Below, piece by piece: positions 48,000-56,884 of a stretch of 64,000 nucleotides of DNA (positions are counted from its first letter, which is position 1; the number at the start of each line of letters is the position of its first letter). The notes beneath the pieces were generated by a model. That model saw only the letters and a program-made list of their open reading frames with translations. It was not told the origin of the DNA and did not search any database. Made by a program: the position numbers and the translations under genes. The DNA is from Neptunomonas qingdaonensis (GTDB lineage Bacteria; Pseudomonadota; Gammaproteobacteria; Pseudomonadales; Balneatricaceae). The DNA lies in NCBI RefSeq assembly GCF_900113275.1, contig NZ_FOOU01000013.1, positions 1 to 64,000 of the forward strand, in the 5' to 3' direction.

Positions 48000-49451
48000 A
48001 TGGAATGGGAAACAGTGATCGGGCTGGAGATTCATGCTCAGCTCGCGACAACCACTAAAATTTTCTCGGGTGCCAGCACTGCCTACGGGGCGGAGCCAAA
48101 CACCCAGGCGTGCGCTGTCGATTTAGCATTACCGGGTACACTACCCGTTTTCAACGAAAACGCGCTACGTATGGCCGTTATGTTTGGTACGGCGATTGAT
48201 GCTGAAATTGGCAAGGTATCTGTCTTTGATCGTAAGAATTATTTTTACCCGGATTTGCCGAAAGGCTACCAAACCAGTCAACTTTTCTACCCTATTGTGG
48301 GTGAAGGGCACATTGATATCGAATTAGAGGATGGCAGCACAAAACGCATTGGCGTAACACGTGCCCATCTTGAAGAAGACGCGGGAAAATCACTCCACGA
48401 AGAGTTCGCCAGCATGACAGGTATCGACCTGAACCGCGCCGGCACACCACTGCTGGAGATAGTATCTGAACCGGATATGCGCTCTGCTGAAGAAGCCGTG
48501 GCCTACGTGAAAAAAATCCACTCTCTGGTGACTAATCTGGGGATCTGTGACGGCAATATGGCAGAAGGTTCTTTCCGCTGCGATTGCAATGTATCTGTTC
48601 GCTACAAAGGAGAGGCTCTGGGCAACCGCACAGAAACCAAAAACATCAACTCTTTTCGCTTTATAGAAAAAGCGATTAAGGGTGAAGTCGCGCGCCAGAT
48701 CGATATTCTCGAAGATGGTGGCCGCATTACTCAGGAAACCCGCCTGTACGATGCCGACAAAGATGAAACCCGTTCAATGCGCAGTAAAGAAGAAGCCAAC
48801 GATTATCGCTACTTCCCTTGCCCGGACCTGCTCCCTATCGTCATTGATGACGAGTATATCGACGCGATCCGTAAAACACTGCCAGAATTACCCGATACCC
48901 GCCGGGCGCGTTTTATCAACACTTACCAATTATCATCTTATGATGCCGGCGTGTTATCTGCTTATAAACCGCTATCTGACTTTTTTGAAACAGTGGCCAC
49001 CACATCGGCTGACGCTAAACTCTCCGCAAACTGGGTGATGGGGGAGCTCTCCAAGCACTTGAATCAGCACGATACTGACATCAAAGACAGCCCTGTATCG
49101 GCAGAGCAGTTGGGCGGCTTGCTGCAGCGAATTAAAGATAATACCGTTTCAGGAAACATTGCCAAGAAAGTATTTGAGGCCATGTGGAAAGAAGGCGGTA
49201 GTGCTGATGAAATTATCGAAGCAAAAGGCCTGAAACAGGTAACCGATACGGGCGCTATCGAAAAAATAGTCGACGAAGTCATTGCTAATAACCAAAAGCA
49301 AGTTGATCAATACGTCGCTGCGGAACCCGATAAGCGCGGAAAAATGATTGGTTTCTTTATGGGACAAGTGATGAAAGTATCAGGCGGCAAAGCCAACCCA
49401 GGCCAGGTACAAGGCATGATGAAGCAAAAACTGGACGCTCTCTGCCCTTAG
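48000..49451 (+). CDS. gatB: Asp-tRNA(Asn)/Glu-tRNA(Gln) amidotransferase subunit B
   Basis: 483 aa kinase-like subunit that activates the tRNA-bound Glu/Asp and holds the tRNA. Start motif [13 protein letters not shown], then [18 protein letters not shown] and the GatB signature around [10 protein letters not shown]-terminal helical YqeY-like domain ends [11 protein letters not shown]. Last gene of the operon, followed by a strong terminator. Confidence 0.97.
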   Translation: MEWETVIGLEIHAQLATTTKIFSGASTAYGAEPNTQACAVDLALPGTLPVFNENALRMAVMFGTAIDAEIGKVSVFDRKNYFYPDLPKGYQTSQLFYPIVGEGHIDIELEDGSTKRIGVTRAHLEEDAGKSLHEEFASMTGIDLNRAGTPLLEIVSEPDMRSAEEAVAYVKKIHSLVTNLGICDGNMAEGSFRCDCNVSVRYKGEALGNRTETKNINSFRFIEKAIKGEVARQIDILEDGGRITQETRLYDADKDETRSMRSKEEANDYRYFPCPDLLPIVIDDEYIDAIRKTLPELPDTRRARFINTYQLSSYDAGVLSAYKPLSDFFETVATTSADAKLSANWVMGELSKHLNQHDTDIKDSPVSAEQLGGLLQRIKDNTVSGNIAKKVFEAMWKEGGSADEIIEAKGLKQVTDTGAIEKIVDEVIANNQKQVDQYVAAEPDKRGKMIGFFMGQVMKVSGGKANPGQVQGMMKQKLDALCP

Positions 49452-49476
49452 GGTTTGCCCTATAGAAAAACCACTT

Positions 49477-49513
49477 AAAAGCCAGAAGTAATTTATTGCT
49501 TCTGGCTTTTCTA
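49477..49513 (+). terminator. Terminator of gatCAB
   Basis: A 12-bp perfect stem (49477-49488 with 49499-49510) with a 10-nt loop ends in TTTT and begins with AAAA, 26 nt after the gatB stop. Confidence 0.85.
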
Positions 49514-49672
49514 TTTAGATTTATAGCGCTCTGACTAGCAATCGGAATTTTTAAGCTATAATTCAGTTCAGTGTCGATTCACCGAATTCCATGATAATAC
49601 CAGCCTTCTGACCTTGTCAGCTGATATCACTCGTAAACACAGTCTCAAAAGGGAGTTTATAAAAAGTGCGTC

Positions 49673-50668
49673 ATGAAATCATATAAAGTGCTTTTTGTTG
49701 GTTCACCGGGTTCGGGGAAGACCACAGCAATCAGAACCATCAGCGATGTAGAAGTAGTCGATACCGACACTAAGGTGTCTGACTCAACTATTAAGCGAAA
49801 AAGAACAACGACCGTCGGTATGGACTACGGTAAGTTATCCCTGGGTGAGGATAGCGTGCTTCATTTATATGGCACGCCGGGACAAGAACGTTTTAAGTTC
49901 ATGTGGGATCTGATGGTTAGCGATTTAGCGAACGATGCTTCAGCGCTTATCCTGCTTATCGACAACACACGCAACTACCCTTTTCGCGACATTGATTATT
50001 ATCTGAGTGAGTTTTGGGACTACATTGTCAAACGACACTTTATTATCGCAGTTACACGTTCCGACCTGATGGCTAGTCCGAATGAGGCCGATTACCAGAA
50101 CTACCTGAAAGATAAAGGCATCCTGGCGCCTATTCTTTTCATCGATGCACGTAAGTCGGTGGACGTTTTGGATCTGGTGGTATCCGCTCTGAATCAAGAG
50201 AGCGACATCGATTGGGCGGAAGTCCTGCATCGCGTTGCCATGACCGAATTAAAGAACCGCAACCCTGACCCCAACTCTCCTCAATTTGAATGGCTACGAA
50301 AAACCCGGGATGTGCCCAAAATATCTATTATCGAAGCAGCCATGCAAGTAAGAGGCATTTCCGGTGCCACCCATCTGAATAAAGAATTTAATACCATCGA
50401 TACCTCTCAGGAAGATCTGGAATGTAACAATCTTTTCAAATCCCTGGCCAAACTGGCGGCAGCCATTAAAAGCAAAGCCCCTCAGCTCGAACCGGTACGT
50501 AACATCTCACTGCATGCGCCCCGTAAAGACTCAGTTTCAGTTTTTCTCGAACAAGATCAGTCTTTAGGGCTGCTGACATTACCTGCACTTACACACAAAC
50601 AGATCCGCCAACAAGCAGAAGACCTGCTCCAATGGAGCGACAATGTCGAAAATACTCAGAAAACTTGA
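49673..50668 (+). CDS. MglA/Arf-like small GTPase with C-terminal extension
   Basis: 331 aa. Residues 1-170 are a Ras-like GTPase fold: P-loop GSPGSGKTT (10-18), switch/G2 region around KRKRTTTVGMDYG, G3 written YGTPGQERF, and TRSD in place of NKxD for guanine recognition. The TPGQERF form places it with bacterial MglA/Arf-like GTPases found next to roadblock/LC7 proteins. Residues 180-331 are an unrecognised mostly helical extension. The stop overlaps the next gene, so the two proteins probably work as a pair. The clearest ribosome site (GGGAG) is about 20 nt upstream, rather far. Confidence 0.8.
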   Translation: MKSYKVLFVGSPGSGKTTAIRTISDVEVVDTDTKVSDSTIKRKRTTTVGMDYGKLSLGEDSVLHLYGTPGQERFKFMWDLMVSDLANDASALILLIDNTRNYPFRDIDYYLSEFWDYIVKRHFIIAVTRSDLMASPNEADYQNYLKDKGILAPILFIDARKSVDVLDLVVSALNQESDIDWAEVLHRVAMTELKNRNPDPNSPQFEWLRKTRDVPKISIIEAAMQVRGISGATHLNKEFNTIDTSQEDLECNNLFKSLAKLAAAIKSKAPQLEPVRNISLHAPRKDSVSVFLEQDQSLGLLTLPALTHKQIRQQAEDLLQWSDNVENTQKT

Positions 50669-51035
50669 GGGAATGGCCGGCACAAATTGCAGCGCCCTTG
50701 TGCAAAACAGTCAATCCCTCGCAACCACGTTCACTAAAGAAGAAAGTGTTTACCTTAAGCTATCCCTGCAAGCATTTACGCTCATTTTCAAACATGCTGA
50801 TAAAGCCGATGCTGAAAAAGTGGCAACTCATGACATCGCAGAAAAATACGACGAAGCACATTTGCAATTAGGACAACGTCGTTTGATCTGCTTCCGCCTA
50901 GAAAACAATACATTATATATATCCATGATTGGCCAGAATCAGGATGTACACAAAGCCCAGAAAGTTATTCGTGGTGCAGTCAATATTTTGAGCAAAGTTG
51001 TAAACGCAGCCTCAGCCCACCCACCTAAGGTTTGA
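50643..51035 (+). CDS. Small partner protein of the GTPase (possible roadblock-like fold)
   Basis: 130 aa, not recognised by motif. ATG 50643 lies inside the end of the GTPase gene (26-base overlap, different frame) with GGAG just upstream, indicating translational coupling. The middle shows alternating strand/helix character (LKLSLQAFTLIFKHADKADAEKV, RRLICFRLENNTLYISMIG) compatible with a roadblock/LC7-like fold, the usual partner or GAP of MglA-type GTPases. That assignment is inference from context and pattern, not a confirmed match. Confidence 0.7.
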   Translation: MSKILRKLEGMAGTNCSALVQNSQSLATTFTKEESVYLKLSLQAFTLIFKHADKADAEKVATHDIAEKYDEAHLQLGQRRLICFRLENNTLYISMIGQNQDVHKAQKVIRGAVNILSKVVNAASAHPPKV

Positions 51036-51045
51036 AAAACAGATC

Positions 51046-51576
51046 GTGAACTCTCCCGTCACCAGCTTCAACCCCATTGTCGCGCCTCAAGCAAAGCTCT
51101 TGATTCTCGGCTCAATGCCGGGGGTTAAATCTTTACAGGAACAAGAATATTACGCACACCCTCGTAACGCTTTCTGGCAAATTATGAAGCAACTGCTGGA
51201 ATTTGATGATGAGCTGAATTACACACAGCGATTAGAAATTATTCAGAGGCATGGCGTTGCGCTGTGGGATGTTGCGCATCAATGCATCAGACCCGGCAGC
51301 CTGGACAGTGAAATTGATCGAAACAGCGTCATACCCAACGAGATCGCCAGGTTATTAAAAGCGAATCCGAGCATCCAGGCAATTTGCTTCAACGGGCAAA
51401 CGGCAGCAAAAATGTTTAAGCGACATTTTCCAGACTTGCTGACCACTCCCGGGATCTCTTTCATCACCCTGCCATCTACCAGCCCTGCACATGCCTCGCT
51501 TAGCTTCGCTGATAAATTAGCAGCATGGCATATCGTTAAAGAAATATTACGCGCTGGCGCCTCACGGCGTCATTAA
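51046..51576 (+). CDS. DNA-deoxyinosine glycosylase (UDG superfamily)
   Basis: 176 aa. Uracil-DNA-glycosylase fold of the hypoxanthine-DNA glycosylase (family 6) type. Motif 1 GSMPGVKSLQEQEYYAHPRN (20 residues, from residue 22) and AFW; late motif LPSTSPAHASLSF replaces the usual HPS segment. Removes deaminated adenine from DNA. Starts with GTG at 51046 after the preceding stop. It converges with the AraC-type regulator; the ends overlap by 15 nt. Confidence 0.87.
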   Translation: MNSPVTSFNPIVAPQAKLLILGSMPGVKSLQEQEYYAHPRNAFWQIMKQLLEFDDELNYTQRLEIIQRHGVALWDVAHQCIRPGSLDSEIDRNSVIPNEIARLLKANPSIQAICFNGQTAAKMFKRHFPDLLTTPGISFITLPSTSPAHASLSFADKLAAWHIVKEILRAGASRRH

Positions 51577-52596
51577 CACAGAACGCCCCATAGCACTTTG
51601 CTCCCCACTATGATCTGTTTCACGCTTTCGTTCCTCTCGTGGCGTCACACCATAATGATTTCGGTAAGCCGTGCTAAAATAGGATGCGCTGGAAAAGCCA
51701 CAGGCTAACCCAATCTGTAAAATTGTTTTATCGCTTTGGCGTAATAATTGGCGCGCATGCTCCAGACGAAGATCCAGGTAATATTTAGAAGGCACCGTCT
51801 GCAAATGTTTTTTAAACAAGCGCTCAAGATGCCGCCTGGAAACCCCGACATGGTGTGCCAGATCATCTGTCGACAAGGGCTCTTCGATATTCATCTCCAT
51901 CAAGGTGACCGCTTCGATCAATTTTGGCTGGCTGGCACCAATTCGCGCCTTTAAGGGGATACGCTGCTGCTCCTCTGACGTACGCATACGCTCATAAACA
52001 AACTGCTCGGATATCGATGCAGCCAACTCCATACCATGCCCTTGAGCAATCAAAAACAACATCATATCCATAGCAGCGGTTCCGCCACTGCAGGTATAAC
52101 GTGCGCCATCAATCTCAAACAGGTTATTTGTTACCAAAGTATTGGGAAATTCATCTTTAAGGCTGGCGATATCCCACCAGTGTATCGTTGCCCTATAATT
52201 ATTCAGAAGCCCCGCACAAGCCAACAGATAAGAGCCCGTCCCGATACCACCCAATGCCATGCTACCCCGGCTCTGGCGTCGTAACCAGCCAATTACGGCT
52301 TCATTGCCGGTTCGGGCAATCGGACTCGCACCACAGACAAAAACGGTATCTAATGAGGGAATATCATTAAGGCTGCAATCTACCAGAATCTCAACACCCA
52401 GGCTGCTGGCAACCGCTTCACCGTCATGACTCACCAAGACAGTCTCGTAGAGATCATCTCCACTCACCCAGTTCGCCATCCGCAACGGCTCTATTGCCGA
52501 TGAGAAGGCAATGAGGGAAAAATTAGGCAGCAATAAAAAACCAAACTTTTTAGGTCTGGGTTTATTTTCTTGCGTACTCTGCTTCCATATTGCCAA
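51562..52596 (-). CDS. argR: GlxA/ArgR-type AraC-family regulator of arginine catabolism
   Basis: 344 aa: N-terminal DJ-1/PfpI-like class I amidotransferase domain without enzyme function (about residues 17-190) and a C-terminal AraC double helix-turn-helix (about 230-330, with VSRRHLERLFKKHL and IGLACGFSSASYFSTAYRNHYGVTPRE in part). In Pseudomonas aeruginosa the AraC-type ArgR of this architecture activates aot and aru genes with arginine. It is divergent from astC, and the intergenic region holds a tandem ArgR-type operator. The symbol rests on this context and not on a sequence comparison. Confidence 0.8.
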   Translation of the reverse strand: MAIWKQSTQENKPRPKKFGFLLLPNFSLIAFSSAIEPLRMANWVSGDDLYETVLVSHDGEAVASSLGVEILVDCSLNDIPSLDTVFVCGASPIARTGNEAVIGWLRRQSRGSMALGGIGTGSYLLACAGLLNNYRATIHWWDIASLKDEFPNTLVTNNLFEIDGARYTCSGGTAAMDMMLFLIAQGHGMELAASISEQFVYERMRTSEEQQRIPLKARIGASQPKLIEAVTLMEMNIEEPLSTDDLAHHVGVSRRHLERLFKKHLQTVPSKYYLDLRLEHARQLLRQSDKTILQIGLACGFSSASYFSTAYRNHYGVTPREERKRETDHSGEQSAMGRSVLMTP

Positions 52597-52687
52597 CCGA
52601 CTTGCCTCTGCATATTCTTATTAGTAAATAGATCTGAGCCTAACAATAATGATCTTTAGAGCCTAATTCCTTAGCCTTTTTTCTAAA

Positions 52688-52729
52688 TGTCAGCTTAGCG
52701 CAAGTTCATGTCGCACTACAGAAATTAAA
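52688..52729 (+). promoter_or_regulatory. Tandem ArgR-type operator between argR and astC
   Basis: Two direct 21-nt half-sites fit the pattern known for P. aeruginosa ArgR (TGTCGC-N8-AA-N5). Half-site 1 (52688-52708) begins TGTCAG and has AA at 52702-52703. Half-site 2 (52709-52729) begins TGTCGC and has AA at 52723-52724. The spacing is exactly one repeat unit. It lies 139 nt before the astC start, facing astC. Confidence 0.65.
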
Positions 52730-52855
52730 GGCCTGTTTTCATGAACGTTTTTTACTGATACTGAATATAGACAACTCAACAGGCTGGTTGTTACTGGCCT
52801 TTGACCTAATATTGGGCTGAACGGACGCCCACCATAAGCTCCGAATTATTAATGA

Positions 52856-54091
<1,236 letters not shown>

Positions 54092-54096
54092 TCTGC

Positions 54097-54142
54097 CAAA
54101 GCTCAGTGCTACTTGTAACCAAAGCCCAGTGCTATTTGTAAG
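54097..54142 (+). repeat. Imperfect 23-nt tandem repeat after astC
   Basis: Two adjacent 23-nt units (54097-54119, 54120-54142) differ at only three positions; each reads CAAAGC-(T/C)-CAGTGCTA-(C/T)-TTGTAA plus one base. They begin 5 nt after the astC stop. Likely a local duplication; no stem is evident. Confidence 0.6.
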
Positions 54143-54341
54143 GTAATAAGTAGCACGGGCATCTTTCAGATGTGTGAATAAAGCTCAGCAACCACTTATT
54201 AGCAATCAGAACGGGACAAAAAGAATTTTCTGGAGAGGATTGTCAGTCAAACAGGAGGTAAAAAAACAGGGCGGTACATATTCAAAGATACACTCGTTTA
54301 AACATGCACTCGATTAATACGCAACCAGCCCATCCCGACTA

Positions 54342-54518
54342 TTACTTGTCCGCAGGCTTACCCAAAACAATCTGACGTGGCCCGGCAAGGTTCTGCTGGC
54401 CAGTAACACCGCTGGCAATTTGCTGAATCTGACCACCAGCACGGAGGAAAGCCGCTGTTTGTTCTTCGATAGAGTCATGAGTTTCGGTTGCTGCTTTTTT
54501 CTTAGGCTTAGCTGCCAT
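54342..54518 (-). CDS. Small basic protein of unknown function (58 aa)
   Basis: Not recognised by function. The frame starts at ATG 54518 behind AAAGGA at good spacing. N-terminal Lys-rich segment (AAKPKKKAAT), a helical middle (DSIEEQTAAFLRAGGQIQQI, residues 15-34), and a Gly/Gln-rich end with GVTGQQNLAGPRQIVLGKPADK in part. No signal peptide or membrane helix. Codon use and the ribosome site look genuine. It lies alone between astC and the cold-shock gene on the opposite strand. Confidence 0.7.
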   Translation of the reverse strand: MAAKPKKKAATETHDSIEEQTAAFLRAGGQIQQIASGVTGQQNLAGPRQIVLGKPADK

Positions 54519-54672
54519 AATAGAGAATCCTTTGGGGAGATTGGAGGCCTAGTATAGCAGTTTTACAAGCAAGAATCTTGCGGCCTGAGTGTCGCAACGC
54601 TCAAACTCCCCTAATCTCTGATTTAACTCCCCTCCTTGATTGCCCTTAAGTAGCTTGTATCTCTAACATTAG

Positions 54673-54701
54673 TTGTGTATTGTGATTCTGATGTATATGA
54701 T
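54673..54701 (+). promoter_or_regulatory. Sigma-70 promoter candidate for the cold-shock gene
   Basis: TTGTGT (54673-54678) and TATGAT (54696-54701) are separated by exactly 17 bp. The expected start near 54708 would give a leader of about 80 nt. Long leaders are common in cspA-type mRNAs, where they act as thermosensors. Confidence 0.45.
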
Positions 54702-54789
54702 TTTTTGATCAGCTACATCTGAAAACAACCGGTATTGAAGACATTATGACTTCCCGGTTTTAACTTACTATTTATGAGAAATATTGAAT

Positions 54790-54999
54790 ATGTCCGACAA
54801 GCAGACTGGAACAGTTAAGTGGTTCAACGATGAGAAAGGTTTTGGTTTTATTGAGCGTGAAAATGGTAAAGACCTTTTTGCCCACTTCCGTTCTATCGTT
54901 GGTGAAGGCCGCAAAACTCTTCACGAAGGACAGACAGTTCGTTTCGTAGAAGTACAAGGCGAAAAAGGTCCTCAGGCTGACCAGATCGAAGCTGTATAA
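54790..54999 (+). CDS. Cold-shock (CspA-family) nucleic-acid-binding protein
   Basis: 69 aa single cold-shock domain. RNP1-like motif KGFGFIERE (residues 17-25) and RNP2-like DLFAHF (30-35). An RNA chaperone of the CspA family. A TTG six bases upstream is also in frame, but ATG 54790 is the normal [12 protein letters not shown] start. A terminator follows. Which member of the csp family cannot be said. Confidence 0.9.
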   Translation: MSDKQTGTVKWFNDEKGFGFIERENGKDLFAHFRSIVGEGRKTLHEGQTVRFVEVQGEKGPQADQIEAV

Positions 55000-55099
55000 A
55001 GAACTTCTCGGGCATTGTTGAATAACAATGCTGAGGCTGAATTGAGAGCAGTAGATTAACCTTTACCGCTCTCGATCTTCCGATCAGAGTTAAGCTCGA

Positions 55100-55132
55100 A
55101 AAGCCCGCATTAGTGTGGGCTTTCGTCGTTTT
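55100..55132 (+). terminator. Terminator between the cold-shock gene and efpL
   Basis: A 10-bp stem (55100-55109 with 55114-55123, one G-U pair) with a 4-nt loop is followed by CGTCGTTTT. It lies 100 nt after the cold-shock stop, between convergent genes. Confidence 0.65.
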
Positions 55133-55158
55133 AGAGCATCCGTAAAACCTGAATTAAC

Positions 55159-55725
55159 TCAATCACGCGAAATGAATTTCCCCGTTTCTGTATTAATCCT
55201 CACTTTTTCACCTTCTTTTATATATTCAGGCACTTGCAGCTGATAACCGTTGATACATTTTGCTGGTTTAGTCCGTCCTGTAGCACTAGCCGCTTGCATT
55301 CCCGGTATACATTCCACGATTTCAAGAACAATCGTCGTAGGCAGCTCCAGGCCAATGATCTGATCATCCACCAGCATCGCATTAATACCGCCCAAACCAT
55401 CACTGAGAAACGCTAGCTGTTCACTGATAATTGGCTCCTCGACACTGTACTGGCTGTAGTCATCCTGATCCATGAAGGTGTAAACATTACCCTCACGATA
55501 AAGTAGCGATACCTGACGCCGTTCAAGCGCCACTGAAGTAATAACATCGTCTCCAGTATAAGTTTCTTCGCGCTTACCACCCTGTGGTAATTGATTAAAG
55601 CGCACTTTATAAAGCGTCTGCGCACCTCTTGATGATGGGCTACGCACATCAACATACAGGACTCGATAGAGTGTTCCGCTGATTTCTACAACATGACCTT
55701 TTCTAAGTTCTGAAGCTCTCGGCAT
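55159..55725 (-). CDS. efpL: Elongation factor P-like protein EfpL/YeiP
   Basis: About 188 aa, three OB/KOW domains. The tip loop reads SPSSRGAQ with Arg33 (counting from MPRASEL) in place of the modifiable Lys of EF-P; EfpL/YeiP proteins use this unmodified Arg to rescue ribosomes stalled at proline and other motifs. C-terminus with VQVPEY-like QLQVPEYIKEGEKVRINTETG. ATG 55725 gives the family start; the listed frame begins at 55737. Downstream of the convergent csp terminator. Confidence 0.92.
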   Translation of the reverse strand: MPRASELRKGHVVEISGTLYRVLYVDVRSPSSRGAQTLYKVRFNQLPQGGKREETYTGDDVITSVALERRQVSLLYREGNVYTFMDQDDYSQYSVEEPIISEQLAFLSDGLGGINAMLVDDQIIGLELPTTIVLEIVECIPGMQAASATGRTKPAKCINGYQLQVPEYIKEGEKVRINTETGKFISRD

Positions 55726-55958
55726 GATAGTGACCAAAATAAAAAAACGCTATTGAAAGGGGGAGCAGAAGTATACTTCACAGGCAAGAAAAAGTGATCT
55801 CTTCTGATGAAGACAGTGCAGCTATTTTGTCTGGTAGACATACCATCAAGTCAGCTTCTTAACTATTAAAGCGCCTGCATCTGTTCAGATTAATAGACAA
55901 ACGATGATGCTTGTTTATGTATAATCATTTCTAATAGTAATTCGACAGGAGGTACCTT

Positions 55959-56594
55959 ATCTATACTCTCTATTGGGATCGAGGCGGTGCCAACATGGCT
56001 ACTCACGCAATGTTGGAAGAACTTGGCGTTGATTATCAGCTTGTTGAAATAGACCTTACTCGCCAGATGCAAAAAACACCTGAGTATCTCGCCATTAACC
56101 CAAACGGCAAGGTGCCCACTCTGCTACATGATGGCCATATTATTTATGAATCGGCCGCCATTCTTATATACCTACTGGATCAACACCCTGAATCAGGCTT
56201 ATCCCCTCTCACAACGTCACCGCAAAGAGGCCGTTACTACCAATCACTCATCTGGATGTCGAATACTCTGCAAGAGGCCGCCAACCGCTGGGCACATCCC
56301 GAACATTACTGTGATAACACAGCAGGTCAACACTCGCTACAAGCAAAAGCTTCTCAAGAGCTTGAACGCTGTTGGCAAGTTATCGAAAAAGACCTTCACG
56401 AGAAAGGCCCCTGGATACTGGGAGATACATTAAGTGGTGCTGACTTTCATCTTTTTATGATTGCCTACTGGAGTCGCCGCTACGAAAGACGGGCACAAGA
56501 TTATCCAAAGCTTCAACAGTTGCTGAGAACCTTACTCAATCGCAGTTCTATTCAGGCAATGCTGAAACAGGAAGGCCTCTTTTTCGAGCTCTGA
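55959..56594 (+). CDS. Glutathione S-transferase, probable AUC start
   Basis: GST fold: thioredoxin-like N-terminal domain (YTLYWDRGGANMATHAMLEE beginning, NPNGKVPTLLHDG cis-Pro loop, YESAAILIYL) and helical C-terminal domain with the late DTLSGADFHLFM N-capping motif. The only canonical start, ATG 55995, would delete the first beta strand. The frame is open back to a TAA, with no ATG/GTG/TTG, but an ATC at 55959 sits 6 nt after a perfect AGGAGG (55947-55952) and restores the strand. I therefore give the longer gene. Substrate unknown. Confidence 0.85.
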   Translation: MYTLYWDRGGANMATHAMLEELGVDYQLVEIDLTRQMQKTPEYLAINPNGKVPTLLHDGHIIYESAAILIYLLDQHPESGLSPLTTSPQRGRYYQSLIWMSNTLQEAANRWAHPEHYCDNTAGQHSLQAKASQELERCWQVIEKDLHEKGPWILGDTLSGADFHLFMIAYWSRRYERRAQDYPKLQQLLRTLLNRSSIQAMLKQEGLFFEL

Positions 56595-56884
56595 TAGATA
56601 AAAAACGCGTTGTACGGTAATCCCTCCTAACCAGAAGACGCGTGAATACACGTTCTACCCAGGCGGCCTCTTCGCACACAGACTGTATTATTCTCTCAAG
56701 TCTTTCGCCGGCATTTATCGCCCGCCGTACGCGCTTTACTGGACTTTCTGGTTGAGCGCTTTGCATCACCACCGTGGTGATGACACGATAAATAATTTAG
56801 AAATCTGAAAATCAGGTCGCATACTCAACAGATTCTTTTAATGTTTTCACCAATAATGGTCAAATCAGACAAAAGGACTCAAGT
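56595..56884. promoter_or_regulatory. Regulatory gap before the M20-aruFG-astDB operon
   Basis: This 290-nt interval holds a 19-nt palindrome (56764-56782: two 9-nt arms around one central base, arms CATCACCAC and GTGGTGATG). It lies about 100 nt before the hydrolase start and may be an operator. A GGTCGC at 56815 resembles an ArgR half-site but lacks the AA pair at the right distance. The promoter of the operon is expected here. Confidence 0.5.

Noticed and set aside
56548-56772. Minus-strand open frame of 74 codons overlapping the end of the GST gene
   Set aside because: The start codons (GTG GTG ATG) have no ribosome site and lie within a palindrome; the product is Arg-rich and unrecognised. 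More likely a by-product of the palindrome and gap.
56810-56850. GGTCGC near 56815 as an ArgR half-site before aruF
   Set aside because: The AA pair is not at the required distance and no second half-site follows.
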